The notes under the pieces are model-generated. The model saw only the letters and a program-made list of their open reading frames with translations, ran no database searches and had not been told where the DNA came from. A stretch of DNA of 64,000 nucleotides from the NCBI RefSeq assembly GCF_018613855.1, contig NZ_JAGGPK010000025.1, forward strand, positions 1-64,000. Direction: 5' to 3'. How positions within the stretch are numbered: the stretch's first letter is position 1; each line of letters opens with the position of its first letter. The translations under genes were made by a program, and so were the position numbers. Below are positions 16,836 to 24,713 of this stretch, piece after piece. Source of the DNA: Arthrobacter sp. ISL-30 (GTDB taxonomy: Bacteria; Actinomycetota; Actinomycetes; Actinomycetales; Micrococcaceae).

Positions 16836-18260
16836 CTAGTCGGTGCTGCAGGGAGCGGCGCCAGCGGTTCCGGGCGTATTGGGCGCCCACTCCGGGTAGC
16901 TGCGGTGGTCGTTGGCGGGAACCCAGCGGCCTGCGTCGACTACGTAGTCCCAGCCCAGCCCTGTGCGCTTGAGTTCCTCGATGCCGGCGAGGAGTCGCTG
17001 GGCATCTTCGAGCCGGGAACCCACGCCGAAGCTGGCGCGCAGGGAACCCGACGGCAGGCCCAGGCGCTTGAGCAGGGGGTGCGCGCAGAAACGGCCGTCC
17101 CTTAGGCCAATTCCGTGCTCGGCGGCCAGATATGCGGCGACGAGGCCGGCGTCGTAGCCCTCTATGGAGAAGTTGACGACGCCGATCGTGTCTTTGTCCG
17201 GATCGGTGTCACTGAAGATCTGGTGGACGGTCACGCCGTCGATCTTGCGCAGGCCCTCCACAAGGTGGGCGCGAATTCCCGACTCATGGGCGTGCCAGTC
17301 GTCTTGGTCCAGCCCGGCCAGAACCTGCGTGGCACGCGCGAGTGTCGCGGCGCCCAGCACGTTCGGTGAGCCGCCTTCGTGTCGGGCGGGCCCGGTTGCC
17401 CAGTTCACCGAATCCAGCCGTGCTTCCCGGACGGCGCCGCCTCCGGCGAGGTGGGGTGTGCCGGCGTCGAGCCAGTCCGGACGCCCAACGAGAACTCCGG
17501 CACCAAACGGGGCATAGAGCTTGTGCCCGGAGAAGGCGAGGTAGTCGATCCCGGAATCCGCGATGTTGATGCGGCGGTGCGGGGCGAGCTGGGCCGCGTC
17601 GACGAGGATCCGTGCACCGAACTCGTGGGCCAGGTCCGCCAGCTCGCGGATTGGCAGGATTTCGCCCGTGACATTGGACGCGCCGGTGACGGCCAGGAGG
17701 CTGACCCCGCCTTGGGACAGTGCATCACGCACGTTGGCGATGGTCTCTGCAAGGGTGTTGGAAGCGACAATGCTGCGGTGCGGCACGCCCTGCCAGGGAA
17801 GCAGGTTCGCATGGTGCTCAATGTCCAGGTAAAGGACTTCGCCTGCGTGCCGGCCATCCTCCACTGGCAGGCACCCTGCCAGCAAGTTCAGGGAGTCCGT
17901 GGTGTTGCGGGTGAAAATGACGGAATCGTCCGGACGCCCTCCGACGAAATCCCGCACGATGTTCCGGGAGTTTTCATACACCGAGGTGCTGATTTGTGAG
18001 GCGTAGCCTGCGCCACGGTGGACGCTTGCATAGAACGGCAGGATTTCGTTGAGGTACGCCGAGACAATGGTCAGCGCAGGTGCGGAGGCTCCGTAGTCGA
18101 GATTTGCATAGCGGACGTGGCCGCCCTGGATCAGCGGTGCCTGGAGCTCCGCACCGGTGACGGCTGCGAGGGGACGTGCCGCGACCGATCGGGCAACATC
18201 GGCGCTGGCTGCTGCCGGAAGGGTAGCTGCGGCATTGGGGGTGAAGGTGGCAGTGCTCAT
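16836..18260 (-). CDS. Class V aminotransferase (cysteine-desulfurase-like), SAM-IV controlled
   Basis: 474 residues, fold-type I PLP enzyme. PLP lysine in YLAFSGHKLYAPFGAGVLVG (about 247-266), substrate/PLP His and Asp in TGASNVTGEILP and ILVDAAQLAPHRR, and NTTDSLNLLAGCL early. The class V/Csd group includes cysteine and selenocysteine lyases and isopenicillin epimerase-like proteins; a catalytic Cys loop for desulfuration is not obvious, so the reaction is open. A SAM-IV riboswitch precedes it, tying expression to S-adenosylmethionine and suggesting a role in sulfur-amino-acid metabolism. Confidence 0.85.
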   Translation of the reverse strand: MSTATFTPNAAATLPAAASADVARSVAARPLAAVTGAELQAPLIQGGHVRYANLDYGASAPALTIVSAYLNEILPFYASVHRGAGYASQISTSVYENSRNIVRDFVGGRPDDSVIFTRNTTDSLNLLAGCLPVEDGRHAGEVLYLDIEHHANLLPWQGVPHRSIVASNTLAETIANVRDALSQGGVSLLAVTGASNVTGEILPIRELADLAHEFGARILVDAAQLAPHRRINIADSGIDYLAFSGHKLYAPFGAGVLVGRPDWLDAGTPHLAGGGAVREARLDSVNWATGPARHEGGSPNVLGAATLARATQVLAGLDQDDWHAHESGIRAHLVEGLRKIDGVTVHQIFSDTDPDKDTIGVVNFSIEGYDAGLVAAYLAAEHGIGLRDGRFCAHPLLKRLGLPSGSLRASFGVGSRLEDAQRLLAGIEELKRTGLGWDYVVDAGRWVPANDHRSYPEWAPNTPGTAGAAPCSTD

Positions 18261-18277
18261 GGGACCTCACTTGGGAA

Positions 18278-18298
18278 GGACCCCACATCATGGGATCC
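18278..18298 (-). promoter_or_regulatory. Candidate expression-platform hairpin of the SAM-IV riboswitch
   Basis: GGATCCCA-TGATG-TGGGGTCC (minus strand) forms an 8-bp stem with one G-U pair. Its first arm reuses the GGATCC that closes the aptamer, so the two folds would exclude each other. No T-run follows. A GAGG motif and the ATG at 18260 lie just downstream. Confidence 0.5.
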
Positions 18299-18406
18299 GC
18301 GCTTGCCGCATCCGCTCCGGACCGGCCTGGTCGTCACCCGGGGCACCCCACCGCGAAAGAGGGTTGCCGGCCAGCAAACCGGGGTTTAGCGCTGGCACTC
18401 GTGACC
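18290..18406 (-). promoter_or_regulatory. SAM-IV riboswitch
   Basis: Read on the minus strand it begins GGTCACGAGTGCCAGCGCTA, continues through GGTTTGCTGGCCGGCAACC, then GCGGTGGGGTGCCCCGGGTG and ACGACCAGG, and closes with GGCAAGCGCGGATCC. This matches the actinobacterial SAM-IV aptamer, including the GGCAAGCGCGG pseudoknot strand. It ends about 30 nt before the aminotransferase ATG, suggesting regulation by translation initiation or premature termination when S-adenosylmethionine is abundant. Confidence 0.9.
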
Positions 18407-18510
18407 TAATTCGAGATTAGGACATGATCGCGGGGCCTTTCAAAGCACACCTGATTGTTAAGGCATTTGTTACGGCGGCTCGACAAAGTGCCTTTCCCTC
18501 GAATAAAAGG

Positions 18511-18544
18511 ACGGCGGACACCGTCCAGGGAAGGTGTCCGCCGT
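18511..18544 (-). terminator. Terminator of hisN
   Basis: ACGGCGGACACC ... GGTGTCCGCCGT, a perfect 12-bp stem with a 10-nt loop. In the minus direction it is followed by CCTTTTATT, as for an intrinsic terminator downstream of hisN. Confidence 0.82.
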
Positions 18545-18578
18545 CGAATATTCAGGTTAAGCCCTGAAGGAGGTGGTC

Positions 18579-19391
18579 CTAGAGGAGGTCGTCCATACCG
18601 GGATTGAGCTTCTTGAGAACTTCTGAATGCAGGATGGAGTTGGTGGCCAGCGCATTGCCGCCGAAGGGCCCGTCCACTCCCTCCAGCGACGTGAACCTGC
18701 CACCGGCTTCGGTAACGATCGGAACGAGGGCCGCCATGTCGTAAAGGTTCAGCTCGGGTTCACAGGCGATGTCCACGGCGCCCTCGGCGACCAGGCAGTA
18801 GGACCAGAAGTCACCGTAGGCGCGGGTCCGCCAGACCTCCTCGGTCAAGCCGAGGAATTCATCCAGGTTTCCGCGCTCCTTCCAACCGGAGAGGCTGGAA
18901 TAGGACAGGGAAGCGTCAGCCAGCTGGGAGACATTGGAGACTTTCAACCTTGTTGCTGCGGCCAGGGAGCGGCCCATGTAGGCTCCGGCGCCCTTGGCCG
19001 CCCACCAGCGCTTTCCCAGTGCAGGGGCGCTGACCACTCCGATCACGGGTTCGCCTTCGTCGACGAGGGCAATCAGCGTCGCCCACACAGGGACGCCCCG
19101 CACAAAGTTCTTGGTTCCGTCGATGGGGTCGATGATCCAGCGCCGCGAACCATGACCGGTGCTGCCAAACTCCTCCCCGAGGACGGCATCCCGAGGCCTT
19201 GACCGGGACAGCTGGCCGCGAATGGCCTCTTCCGCGGCCTTGTCAGCATCGGTAACCGGGGTGAGATCCGGCTTGGTTTCAACCTGGAGATCGAGGGCCT
19301 TGAACCGGCTCATGGTCTGGTCGTCAACGGAATCGGCCAGCACGTGGGCGAGTCGCAGGTCATCGTTGTAGCTCGAAGCAGCTTGAATCAT
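18579..19391 (-). CDS. hisN: Histidinol-phosphatase, inositol-monophosphatase family
   Basis: 270 residues. IMPase-family metal sites: LGEEFG (about 71-76), the signature [15 protein letters not shown] (about 85-99) and the C-terminal region [15 protein letters not shown] (about 218-232). Members of this size in actinobacteria are annotated as HisN, which dephosphorylates L-histidinol phosphate; inositol monophosphatase activity is the alternative. ATG at 19391 lies 6 nt after a TAGTTT -10 box, so the transcript is probably leaderless. A terminator follows. Confidence 0.88.
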   Translation of the reverse strand: MIQAASSYNDDLRLAHVLADSVDDQTMSRFKALDLQVETKPDLTPVTDADKAAEEAIRGQLSRSRPRDAVLGEEFGSTGHGSRRWIIDPIDGTKNFVRGVPVWATLIALVDEGEPVIGVVSAPALGKRWWAAKGAGAYMGRSLAAATRLKVSNVSQLADASLSYSSLSGWKERGNLDEFLGLTEEVWRTRAYGDFWSYCLVAEGAVDIACEPELNLYDMAALVPIVTEAGGRFTSLEGVDGPFGGNALATNSILHSEVLKKLNPGMDDLL

Positions 19392-19403
19392 GGTTCCAAA
19401 CTA
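19392..19403 (-). promoter_or_regulatory. -10 box for leaderless hisN transcript
   Basis: Minus-strand TAGTTT (19403-19398), six bases, then ATG. No Shine-Dalgarno sequence. Confidence 0.5.
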
Positions 19404-19447
19404 CCGGCAAAACGGCTGCTCACCCGGCATCTCTGCCCTAGCAGCCG

Positions 19448-20563
19448 CTAGGAGACAGTGCCCAGTTCCTTTGTTTCCTTCGCCTCAAGCCGCGGATCGG
19501 CCCCCAGGAGCCGCCTCAGCGAGGCCAGCCGTGCCGGACCCGATTGGCCGGCGTGGCCTTCTGCCACCCAGCTGTCCAGCCCGCATCCGACGGCGGTGGC
19601 ATCGTGTTTACAACCCCGTTCACATCTTTCCGTGGCGGGTTCAAGGTCCGGGAAGGCGTGCAGGATACGGTCGGGATCCACGTGGGCGAGTCCGAATGAG
19701 CGAATGCCCGGGGTGTCGATGATCCAGCTTCCTACAGGAGCGTCATTTAGCTTAAGGGCCAGGGCCGACGAGGAGGTGTGGCGACCACGTCCCGTCACGG
19801 CATTGACGCCGCCGGTAGCACGTTCGGCCCCTGTGAGGGCATTGACCATAGTGGATTTACCGACGCCGGAGTGGCCGAGCATGACGCTGACTTTCCCGTT
19901 GAGGAAGGCGCGTAGCTCGCTGACGGCCTCGACGTCGAGCCGTGCGGACAGCCCTTCATCGGAGCGTGCATCGATGCCTGAGGCGCCGGCGTCAGCGGTG
20001 CGACTGATGATGATGGGAAAATCCAGGTTCCGGTAGTTCGCGAGGAGCTCCGTAGGGTCCTTGACGTCCGCTTTGGTGACGAGCAGGAGGGGGTCGATGC
20101 CGGCGTCGTAGGCAGCCACCAGGGCACGGTCGATGAAGCCGGTCCGGGGCTCCGGGTTCGCGGCTGCAACCACCACGACCAGCTGGTCTGCATTGGCGAC
20201 GACGACGCGTTCGATGGGGTCGGTGTCGTCGGCACTGCGCCGGAGGACAGTCCTGCGTTCCTCCACCCGAACCAATCTCGCGAGTGTGTCGGGAAGGCCC
20301 GAGACGTCTCCGACAAGGGCAACGAAATCGCCGGGGACTACTGGGGACCGGCGCAGCTCACGGGCTCGGGCCGCGATAACGATGCGCTCGTTGTCCGTAT
20401 CCTCGCCCACCACCGCCGTGTAGCGGCCCCGATCTACCGTAATGATCCGGCCGATGACCGCGTCCTCGTGGGTGGGACGATCCTTCGTGCGTGGGCGTGA
20501 TCCCTTCTTGTTGGGACGAATCCGGACATCGGACTCGTCCCAGGAACTTGTACTGCGCCCCAC
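19448..20563 (-). CDS. rsgA: Ribosome small-subunit-dependent GTPase A
   Basis: Circularly permuted GTPase that helps mature the 30S subunit. 371 residues: N-terminal OB fold (about 40-105), then the permuted order of motifs, G4-like LLLVTKAD (about 160), G1 GHSGVGKST (about 229-237) and G3 DTPGIRSFG (about 283-291), and a C-terminal zinc region CERGCKHDATAVGC (about 313-326). The GTG start lies 2 nt after the aroA stop, with no good ribosome-binding site, so translation is probably coupled to aroA. Confidence 0.95.
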   Translation of the reverse strand: MGRSTSSWDESDVRIRPNKKGSRPRTKDRPTHEDAVIGRIITVDRGRYTAVVGEDTDNERIVIAARARELRRSPVVPGDFVALVGDVSGLPDTLARLVRVEERRTVLRRSADDTDPIERVVVANADQLVVVVAAANPEPRTGFIDRALVAAYDAGIDPLLLVTKADVKDPTELLANYRNLDFPIIISRTADAGASGIDARSDEGLSARLDVEAVSELRAFLNGKVSVMLGHSGVGKSTMVNALTGAERATGGVNAVTGRGRHTSSSALALKLNDAPVGSWIIDTPGIRSFGLAHVDPDRILHAFPDLEPATERCERGCKHDATAVGCGLDSWVAEGHAGQSGPARLASLRRLLGADPRLEAKETKELGTVS

Positions 20564-20565
20564 GA

Positions 20566-21960
20566 TCAGCTGCTAGCGTCCGTGCTGCCCGCATTCTGGG
20601 CGAGCATCGACTGCCACATCTCCGGGAATTCCGGCATGGTTTTGGACGTGGTGGCGATGTCCTCCACCTCGATCCCCTCAACGGCCAGCCCTAGGATGGC
20701 GCCTGCAGTGGCCATGCGGTGGTCGGCATAGCTGTGGACCGTTCCTCCATGCAGCGGAGCGGGGCGGATCAGGAGCCCGTCGGCTGTCTCCTCCGCGTCT
20801 CCGCCGAGTCTGTTGATTTCGGCTACGAGGGCCGCGAGCCTGTCGGTTTCGTGGCCGCGAAGGTGGGCGATGCCACTGAGCCGGGACGGGCTTTCAGCCA
20901 AGGCGCAAAGGGCCGCAACGGTGGGGGCAAGTTCACTGGTGCCGGCAAGATCGGCGCCCTTGATCACCGGGCCGCCCGTTACCGTGAGCGTGCCATTTTC
21001 CAGGGTCACCGTGGCGCCCATAGTGGCCAGGATTTCACGCCAGAGGTCCCCCACCTGGGTGGTGTTGCTTGGCCAGTTCGGGATCCGCACGGTGCCGCCC
21101 GTCGCGAGCGCGGCGGCCAGGAAGGGGCCGGCATTGGACAAGTCCTGCTCGATCCGTTCGTCGAACGCCCTAATGGGCCCGGGGGCGACGACCCAATGGT
21201 TCGGGACGGAGTCGTCCACCTGCACGCCAACGCCGCGGAGGACGGCTATGGTCATGTTGATGTGGTCAAGGCTCGGCACCGGCTTGCCAACGTGTTCGAG
21301 GTGAAGGCCCGCAGTGAAGCGCGCGCCCACGAGCAGCAGCGCCGAAACAAACTGTGAGGATGCACTTGCGTCGATGACGAGGTGTCCGCCGCGCACCTCT
21401 CCATGGCCGGAAACCACGAACGGCAGGGACGACGCCGGGCGGCCGTCGGTCCCTGCAACTTCGACTCCCAGGGCGCTCAGCGCTTCGATGATGGTGCCCA
21501 TCGGGCGGTTGCGGGCGTGGGGGTCGCCGTCGAACACTGTGGTGCCGTTAAGGAGCGCTGCGAGGGGAGGCACAAAACGCATCACCGTTCCGGCGAGTCC
21601 GCAGTCAACGGTGGTGTCAGATGTCCCGGCCGCCGTTGAATCAGTAGCCCTCAAATCAATCGCCGTCATGGGGATGATTTCGAGGTCCGGGCCATAGTCG
21701 CCGTCACCCGGCACCTCAGTGACGGTGGCGCCGAGCTGGCGCAGTGCTTCGATCATCAGGGCGGAATCCCGTGAGTGAAGGGGCGCACGGAGTCGGGACG
21801 GAGCATCGGCGAGGGCCGCCAGCACCAGGTAGCGGTTGGTCAGGGACTTTGAACCGGGCACCGTGACGGTGGCATCCACGGGACGGCGGGCGAAGGGCGC
21901 CGGCCACAGTGGGAGGGCAGCTACGTTGGCGGACTGATGGGCGGCGGTGGGTCCTGTCAT
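20566..21960 (-). CDS. aroA: 3-Phosphoshikimate 1-carboxyvinyltransferase (EPSP synthase)
   Basis: Sixth step of the shikimate pathway. 464 residues from ATG 21960; GGAG about 7 nt before it makes this start better than ATG 21978. Family motifs: PGSKSLTNRYLVLAALA (about 36-52), the central GLAGTVMRFVPPL (about 122-134, LxNxGTxxR region variant), SSQFVSALLL and the C-terminal RGHETDRLAALVAEINRLGG and YADHRMATAGAI. It sits upstream of and coupled to rsgA, an arrangement common in actinobacteria. Confidence 0.96.
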   Translation of the reverse strand: MTGPTAAHQSANVAALPLWPAPFARRPVDATVTVPGSKSLTNRYLVLAALADAPSRLRAPLHSRDSALMIEALRQLGATVTEVPGDGDYGPDLEIIPMTAIDLRATDSTAAGTSDTTVDCGLAGTVMRFVPPLAALLNGTTVFDGDPHARNRPMGTIIEALSALGVEVAGTDGRPASSLPFVVSGHGEVRGGHLVIDASASSQFVSALLLVGARFTAGLHLEHVGKPVPSLDHINMTIAVLRGVGVQVDDSVPNHWVVAPGPIRAFDERIEQDLSNAGPFLAAALATGGTVRIPNWPSNTTQVGDLWREILATMGATVTLENGTLTVTGGPVIKGADLAGTSELAPTVAALCALAESPSRLSGIAHLRGHETDRLAALVAEINRLGGDAEETADGLLIRPAPLHGGTVHSYADHRMATAGAILGLAVEGIEVEDIATTSKTMPEFPEMWQSMLAQNAGSTDASS

Positions 21961-21967
21961 GCTTGCT

Positions 21968-22483
21968 TTATGCTCCAACTGCAGTGTCGACGGCTTTGCG
22001 TACGGCCTGGTCGGCCTTCCTGAACTGCTTGCCTGTTACTTTGCGAGCATCGGCAGCGAGGTGTTCTGCGCGCCAGGCGATGCTGGGGCGACCATTGGTG
22101 TCCACCGCGGCCAGCAGGACGCCTCCGCCAAGGGACAGGTTCTTCAGCAGCCTGGAACGCCTGGCAGTGCGTGCCTCGGTGGTGGCGGAGTCAGCTGAGC
22201 GCCACTCCACATAGGCGTTCAAAGCAGAGGTGAGCGCCAGGACGGTGGCCGAAAAGCGCGAGAACTTGCCGAGGGCCAACAGGGCACCGGCACCCACCTG
22301 GGCGCCGCCGATGACTCGTGCCAGCATCTTTTCGTCAGTCTTGAACGGCAGCGCCTGCGAGGTGCGGCGCAGCAAGGGAGAAAGCTGTTGCGCAGTGTCA
22401 TCAACATTCTTGAGCTTGTCCAGGCCCGCAACTACGAAGCTGGAGGCCAACATGGGTCGAGCGAGAAAACGGATGACGGACAT
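21968..22483 (-). CDS. DoxX-family membrane protein
   Basis: 171 residues from ATG 22483, which has AGGAGG 7 nt upstream; the longer frame to 22990 runs through the SigR-type promoter and is discounted. Begins MSVIRFLARPMLASSFVVAG, has about four hydrophobic segments, and the C-terminal 50 residues are basic and soluble. DoxX proteins are small membrane oxidoreductase-associated proteins; in actinobacteria some sit in redox-stress complexes. It is adjacent to and divergent from a thiol-stress sigma factor, which fits. Stop lies 8 nt from the aroA start. Confidence 0.85.
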   Translation of the reverse strand: MSVIRFLARPMLASSFVVAGLDKLKNVDDTAQQLSPLLRRTSQALPFKTDEKMLARVIGGAQVGAGALLALGKFSRFSATVLALTSALNAYVEWRSADSATTEARTARRSRLLKNLSLGGGVLLAAVDTNGRPSIAWRAEHLAADARKVTGKQFRKADQAVRKAVDTAVGA

Positions 22484-22551
22484 GTCTTTCCTCCTGGATG
22501 GCTTGCCATAACGTTCAAGGGGTTCAGTCGGATCTAGTCTTGCACTTTTGC

Positions 22552-22577
22552 GGAATATTTGCCTGCCGCCCGCAGTT
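22552..22577 (+). promoter_or_regulatory. SigR/SigH-type autoregulatory promoter
   Basis: GGAAT (22552-22556), 18-bp spacer, GTT (22575-22577). This is the consensus of promoters read by the actinobacterial SigR/SigH thiol-oxidative-stress factor, and it lies directly upstream of such a sigma gene, suggesting positive autoregulation. Confidence 0.82.
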
Positions 22578-22714
22578 GCAACAAAAAGGCGTGATGTAGG
22601 TGCACAAATAGAGCGGAGCCTGGATTGACTTTGGTGAAGGACGGCGTGGAGGCATTGACCCATCCCGCTGTTGGTCCCCCGGCCGGCCGGAGGGTGACAG
22701 TAGACTTGAACGCA

Positions 22715-23452
22715 ATGAGCAGCGTTGATCCGGCCGTAGCGGCCTTGTACGAAGCAGCCGACGACGACGACCTCCAGCAGGAGGCGCCGGCGGCGGATGA
22801 GCCTGCCGTCGATGAGCCTGCCGTCGACTTGGCCGCGGAGACCGCCGAAGACAGGCGGATCCGCTTCGAGCGGGACGCCATGCAGTACGTCGACCAGTTG
22901 TATTCGGCTGCCATGCGGATGGCGCGCAACCCTTCGGATGCCGAGGACCTCGTCCAGGAGGCCTACACCAAGGCCTTCTCCGCGTTCCACCAGTACAAGC
23001 CCGGCACGAACCTCAAGGCCTGGCTCTATCGGATCCTGACGAATACCTACATCAACCTCTATAGGAAGCGTCAGCGCGAGCCGCTCCAGTCCAATTCGGA
23101 CACGATCGAGGACTGGCAGCTTGCCAGGGCGGAATCACACACGTCCAACGGCCTTCGCTCAGCTGAAGCCGAAGCGCTGGACCACCTGCCGGATTCCGAC
23201 GTCAAGAGGGCACTCCAGGCCATCCCCGAGGAATTCCGGCTCGCCGTGTATTTCGCGGACGTAGAAGGCTTTGCCTACAAAGAAATATCGGACATCATGA
23301 ACACTCCCATCGGGACTGTGATGTCACGCCTTCACCGCGGCAGGAAGATGCTGCGGGACCTCCTCGCCGATTATGCGGCGGACCGGGGATTCAGCGCCGC
23401 GCCGGCGGAACAGACAGCGGCCGAAAGCAACACACAGGAGAAAAGGAAATGA
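22715..23452 (+). CDS. sigR: ECF sigma factor, SigR/SigH type
   Basis: RNA polymerase sigma factor for thiol/oxidative stress. 245 residues from ATG 22715: acidic N-terminal leader with a duplicated DEPAV, region 2 ([32 protein letters not shown], about 51-82; [18 protein letters not shown]), region 4 ([35 protein letters not shown], about 157-191). The start is uncertain: in-frame TTG 22625 (GGAG 9 nt upstream) would give a 275-residue form, and SigR proteins are known to exist in two lengths. The stop overlaps the anti-sigma ATG. Confidence 0.92.
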   Translation: MSSVDPAVAALYEAADDDDLQQEAPAADEPAVDEPAVDLAAETAEDRRIRFERDAMQYVDQLYSAAMRMARNPSDAEDLVQEAYTKAFSAFHQYKPGTNLKAWLYRILTNTYINLYRKRQREPLQSNSDTIEDWQLARAESHTSNGLRSAEAEALDHLPDSDVKRALQAIPEEFRLAVYFADVEGFAYKEISDIMNTPIGTVMSRLHRGRKMLRDLLADYAADRGFSAAPAEQTAAESNTQEKRK

Positions 23453-23709
23453 GCAACTGCCAGGGATTGGGCGATTGCGATGACGCGCGGATGCAGCGCA
23501 TCTACGAGTACCTCGACGGCGCGCTGACTAAGAAGGACATCACCGAGATCAAGGATCACCTTGCGGATTGCCCCGAGTGCAGTGAGGAATACGACCTTGA
23601 ATGCCTCATACGGTCCATGGTGAAGCGCTCCTGCACCGAGGCCGCGCCTGAAAACCTCAAGAACTCCATCCTGGACAGGATCCATTCCATCAAGCCTGTC
23701 GAAGCCTGA
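23449..23709 (+). CDS. rsrA: Zinc-binding redox anti-sigma factor (RsrA/RshA type)
   Basis: 86 residues. ZAS-family core [15 protein letters not shown] (about 42-56) supplies the H-x3-C-x2-C motif; an additional upstream Cys pair (NCQGLGDC) and a downstream Cys (RSC, about 65) are also present. In the family, oxidation of these cysteines releases the sigma factor. Four-base overlap with the sigma gene indicates coupled synthesis. A strong hairpin follows. Confidence 0.93.
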   Translation: MSNCQGLGDCDDARMQRIYEYLDGALTKKDITEIKDHLADCPECSEEYDLECLIRSMVKRSCTEAAPENLKNSILDRIHSIKPVEA

Positions 23710-23774
23710 GGCAACCGCCCGGCGTCGGCTGAATTCACGGCGCCGCCCGGACAGCAGGCGTCGTCTGGATACAC

Positions 23775-23819
23775 ATGAAGAGGACCCCGGAAACCGTTGG
23801 TTTCCGGGGTCCTCTTCAT
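23775..23819. terminator. Bidirectional terminator hairpin
   Basis: A perfect 21-bp stem (ATGAAGAGGACCCCGGAAACC and its complement) with a GTT loop. It separates the anti-sigma gene from the convergent bL37 gene. It lacks a long T-run but its symmetry and position suit both directions. Confidence 0.8.
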
Positions 23820-23845
23820 TCAAGCCGTAACGCTAAGCCGGTGGC

Positions 23846-23920
23846 TTAGGTGTTGGGGCGCTTGCCGTGGTTCGCGCCGCCACGCTTACGGTCACGACGC
23901 TTGCGTGCACGCTTGCTCAT
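23846..23920 (-). CDS. Ribosomal protein bL37 (24 residues)
   Basis: Short gene encoding MSKRARKRRDRKRGGANHGK-RPNT, 24 residues. AAGGAGG sits 6-12 nt upstream of the ATG, an ideal ribosome-binding site. Length, Arg/Lys content and the ANHGKRPN end match the small actinobacterial large-subunit protein named bL37. It lies next to the SigR/RsrA pair, a location I also associate with related genomes. Too short for ordinary gene callers. Confidence 0.82.
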   Translation of the reverse strand: MSKRARKRRDRKRGGANHGKRPNT

Positions 23921-24035
23921 AGCTGGCCTCCTTATCTTCGATACTCAAAAGAGCTGCCCTCCAGTCTCCCACATCCTCCAGACGCCTGCGAACCGGCGCG
24001 TCATCGCCGCCCGGACAGCCGGGCCGCAGGGAATT

Positions 24036-24713
24036 CTAGGACTGCAGGGAGTTGCGGATGGAGCTTCGTGCCTGGTCCAGGACCGTGCGCACGGTCTCGA
24101 GGGCCAATGGAGTCAGTTCATTCCTGCTTGTGTGAAGGCGAAGTTCGATTCTCAGGTCGTCGCGGAACGCCTGGACGAGCATCTCCGCTTCCTTCAGCAT
24201 CCGCTGGTTCGCCGGACGAGCAGCCGGGGACGCAGGGTCGTGTGCCTTGGTGTTGGCTGAAGGGGCAATGTCCGCTGAACGGACAGTGTCCGGCGAACGG
24301 ACAGTGTCCGCCGAACGGGCGGATGATCGGACCGCTTCCGCCGTCGCCGCAAGATCGGCCCGAAGCCCCCGGATATTGTTGCTGATATCCGCCCTCAACT
24401 GGTCGGCGAGCCGCCTGACGGAGGCTGATATGTTCTCTTCGACGCCGGCAAGCTCTTCGCGCCTGCTCTCAAGCTCGGCAAGCCCCGCCGGAGTGATGGA
24501 ATATTTGGTGCGCCGCCCTTCACTCTCGGTTGCCACGAGGCCTTCCTCTTCGAGCTTTCCGAGACGGGGGTAGATAGTACCGGCACTGGGGGAGTAGGTC
24601 CCGCCAAAACGGTCGCTGAGCGCCCTGATCAATTCATAGCCATGCCTTGGGCCGGATTCCAGCAGCGCCAGGATGTAGAGCCGAAGGGCGCCATGGGCGA
24701 AGACGGGGGGCAT
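24036..24713 (-). CDS. PadR-family transcriptional regulator
   Basis: 225 residues. N-terminal PadR winged helix: LRLYILALLESGPRHGYELI (about 10-29), SPSAGTIYPRLGKLEEEGLV (about 41-60) and RRTKYSITPAGLAEL. The C-terminal half is a coiled coil interrupted by a linker of repeated hexamers (SADTVR/SPDTVR/SADIAP) encoded by an 18-bp tandem repeat. The ATG overlaps the stop of the DUF4097 gene (TGATG), so both are co-transcribed. The twin palindromes upstream of the pair are the probable autoregulatory operator. Confidence 0.9.
   Translation of the reverse strand: MPPVFAHGALRLYILALLESGPRHGYELIRALSDRFGGTYSPSAGTIYPRLGKLEEEGLVATESEGRRTKYSITPAGLAELESRREELAGVEENISASVRRLADQLRADISNNIRGLRADLAATAEAVRSSARSADTVRSPDTVRSADIAPSANTKAHDPASPAARPANQRMLKEAEMLVQAFRDDLRIELRLHTSRNELTPLALETVRTVLDQARSSIRNSLQS
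24259..24312. repeat. 18-bp tandem repeat inside the PadR gene, 3 copies
   Basis: GAACGGACAGTGTCCGGC at 24277-24294 and GAACGGACAGTGTCCGCC at 24295-24312, preceded by a diverged copy at 24259-24276 and followed by a partial one. In frame; encodes hexapeptide repeats in the linker between DNA-binding and coiled-coil domains. Confidence 0.85.
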
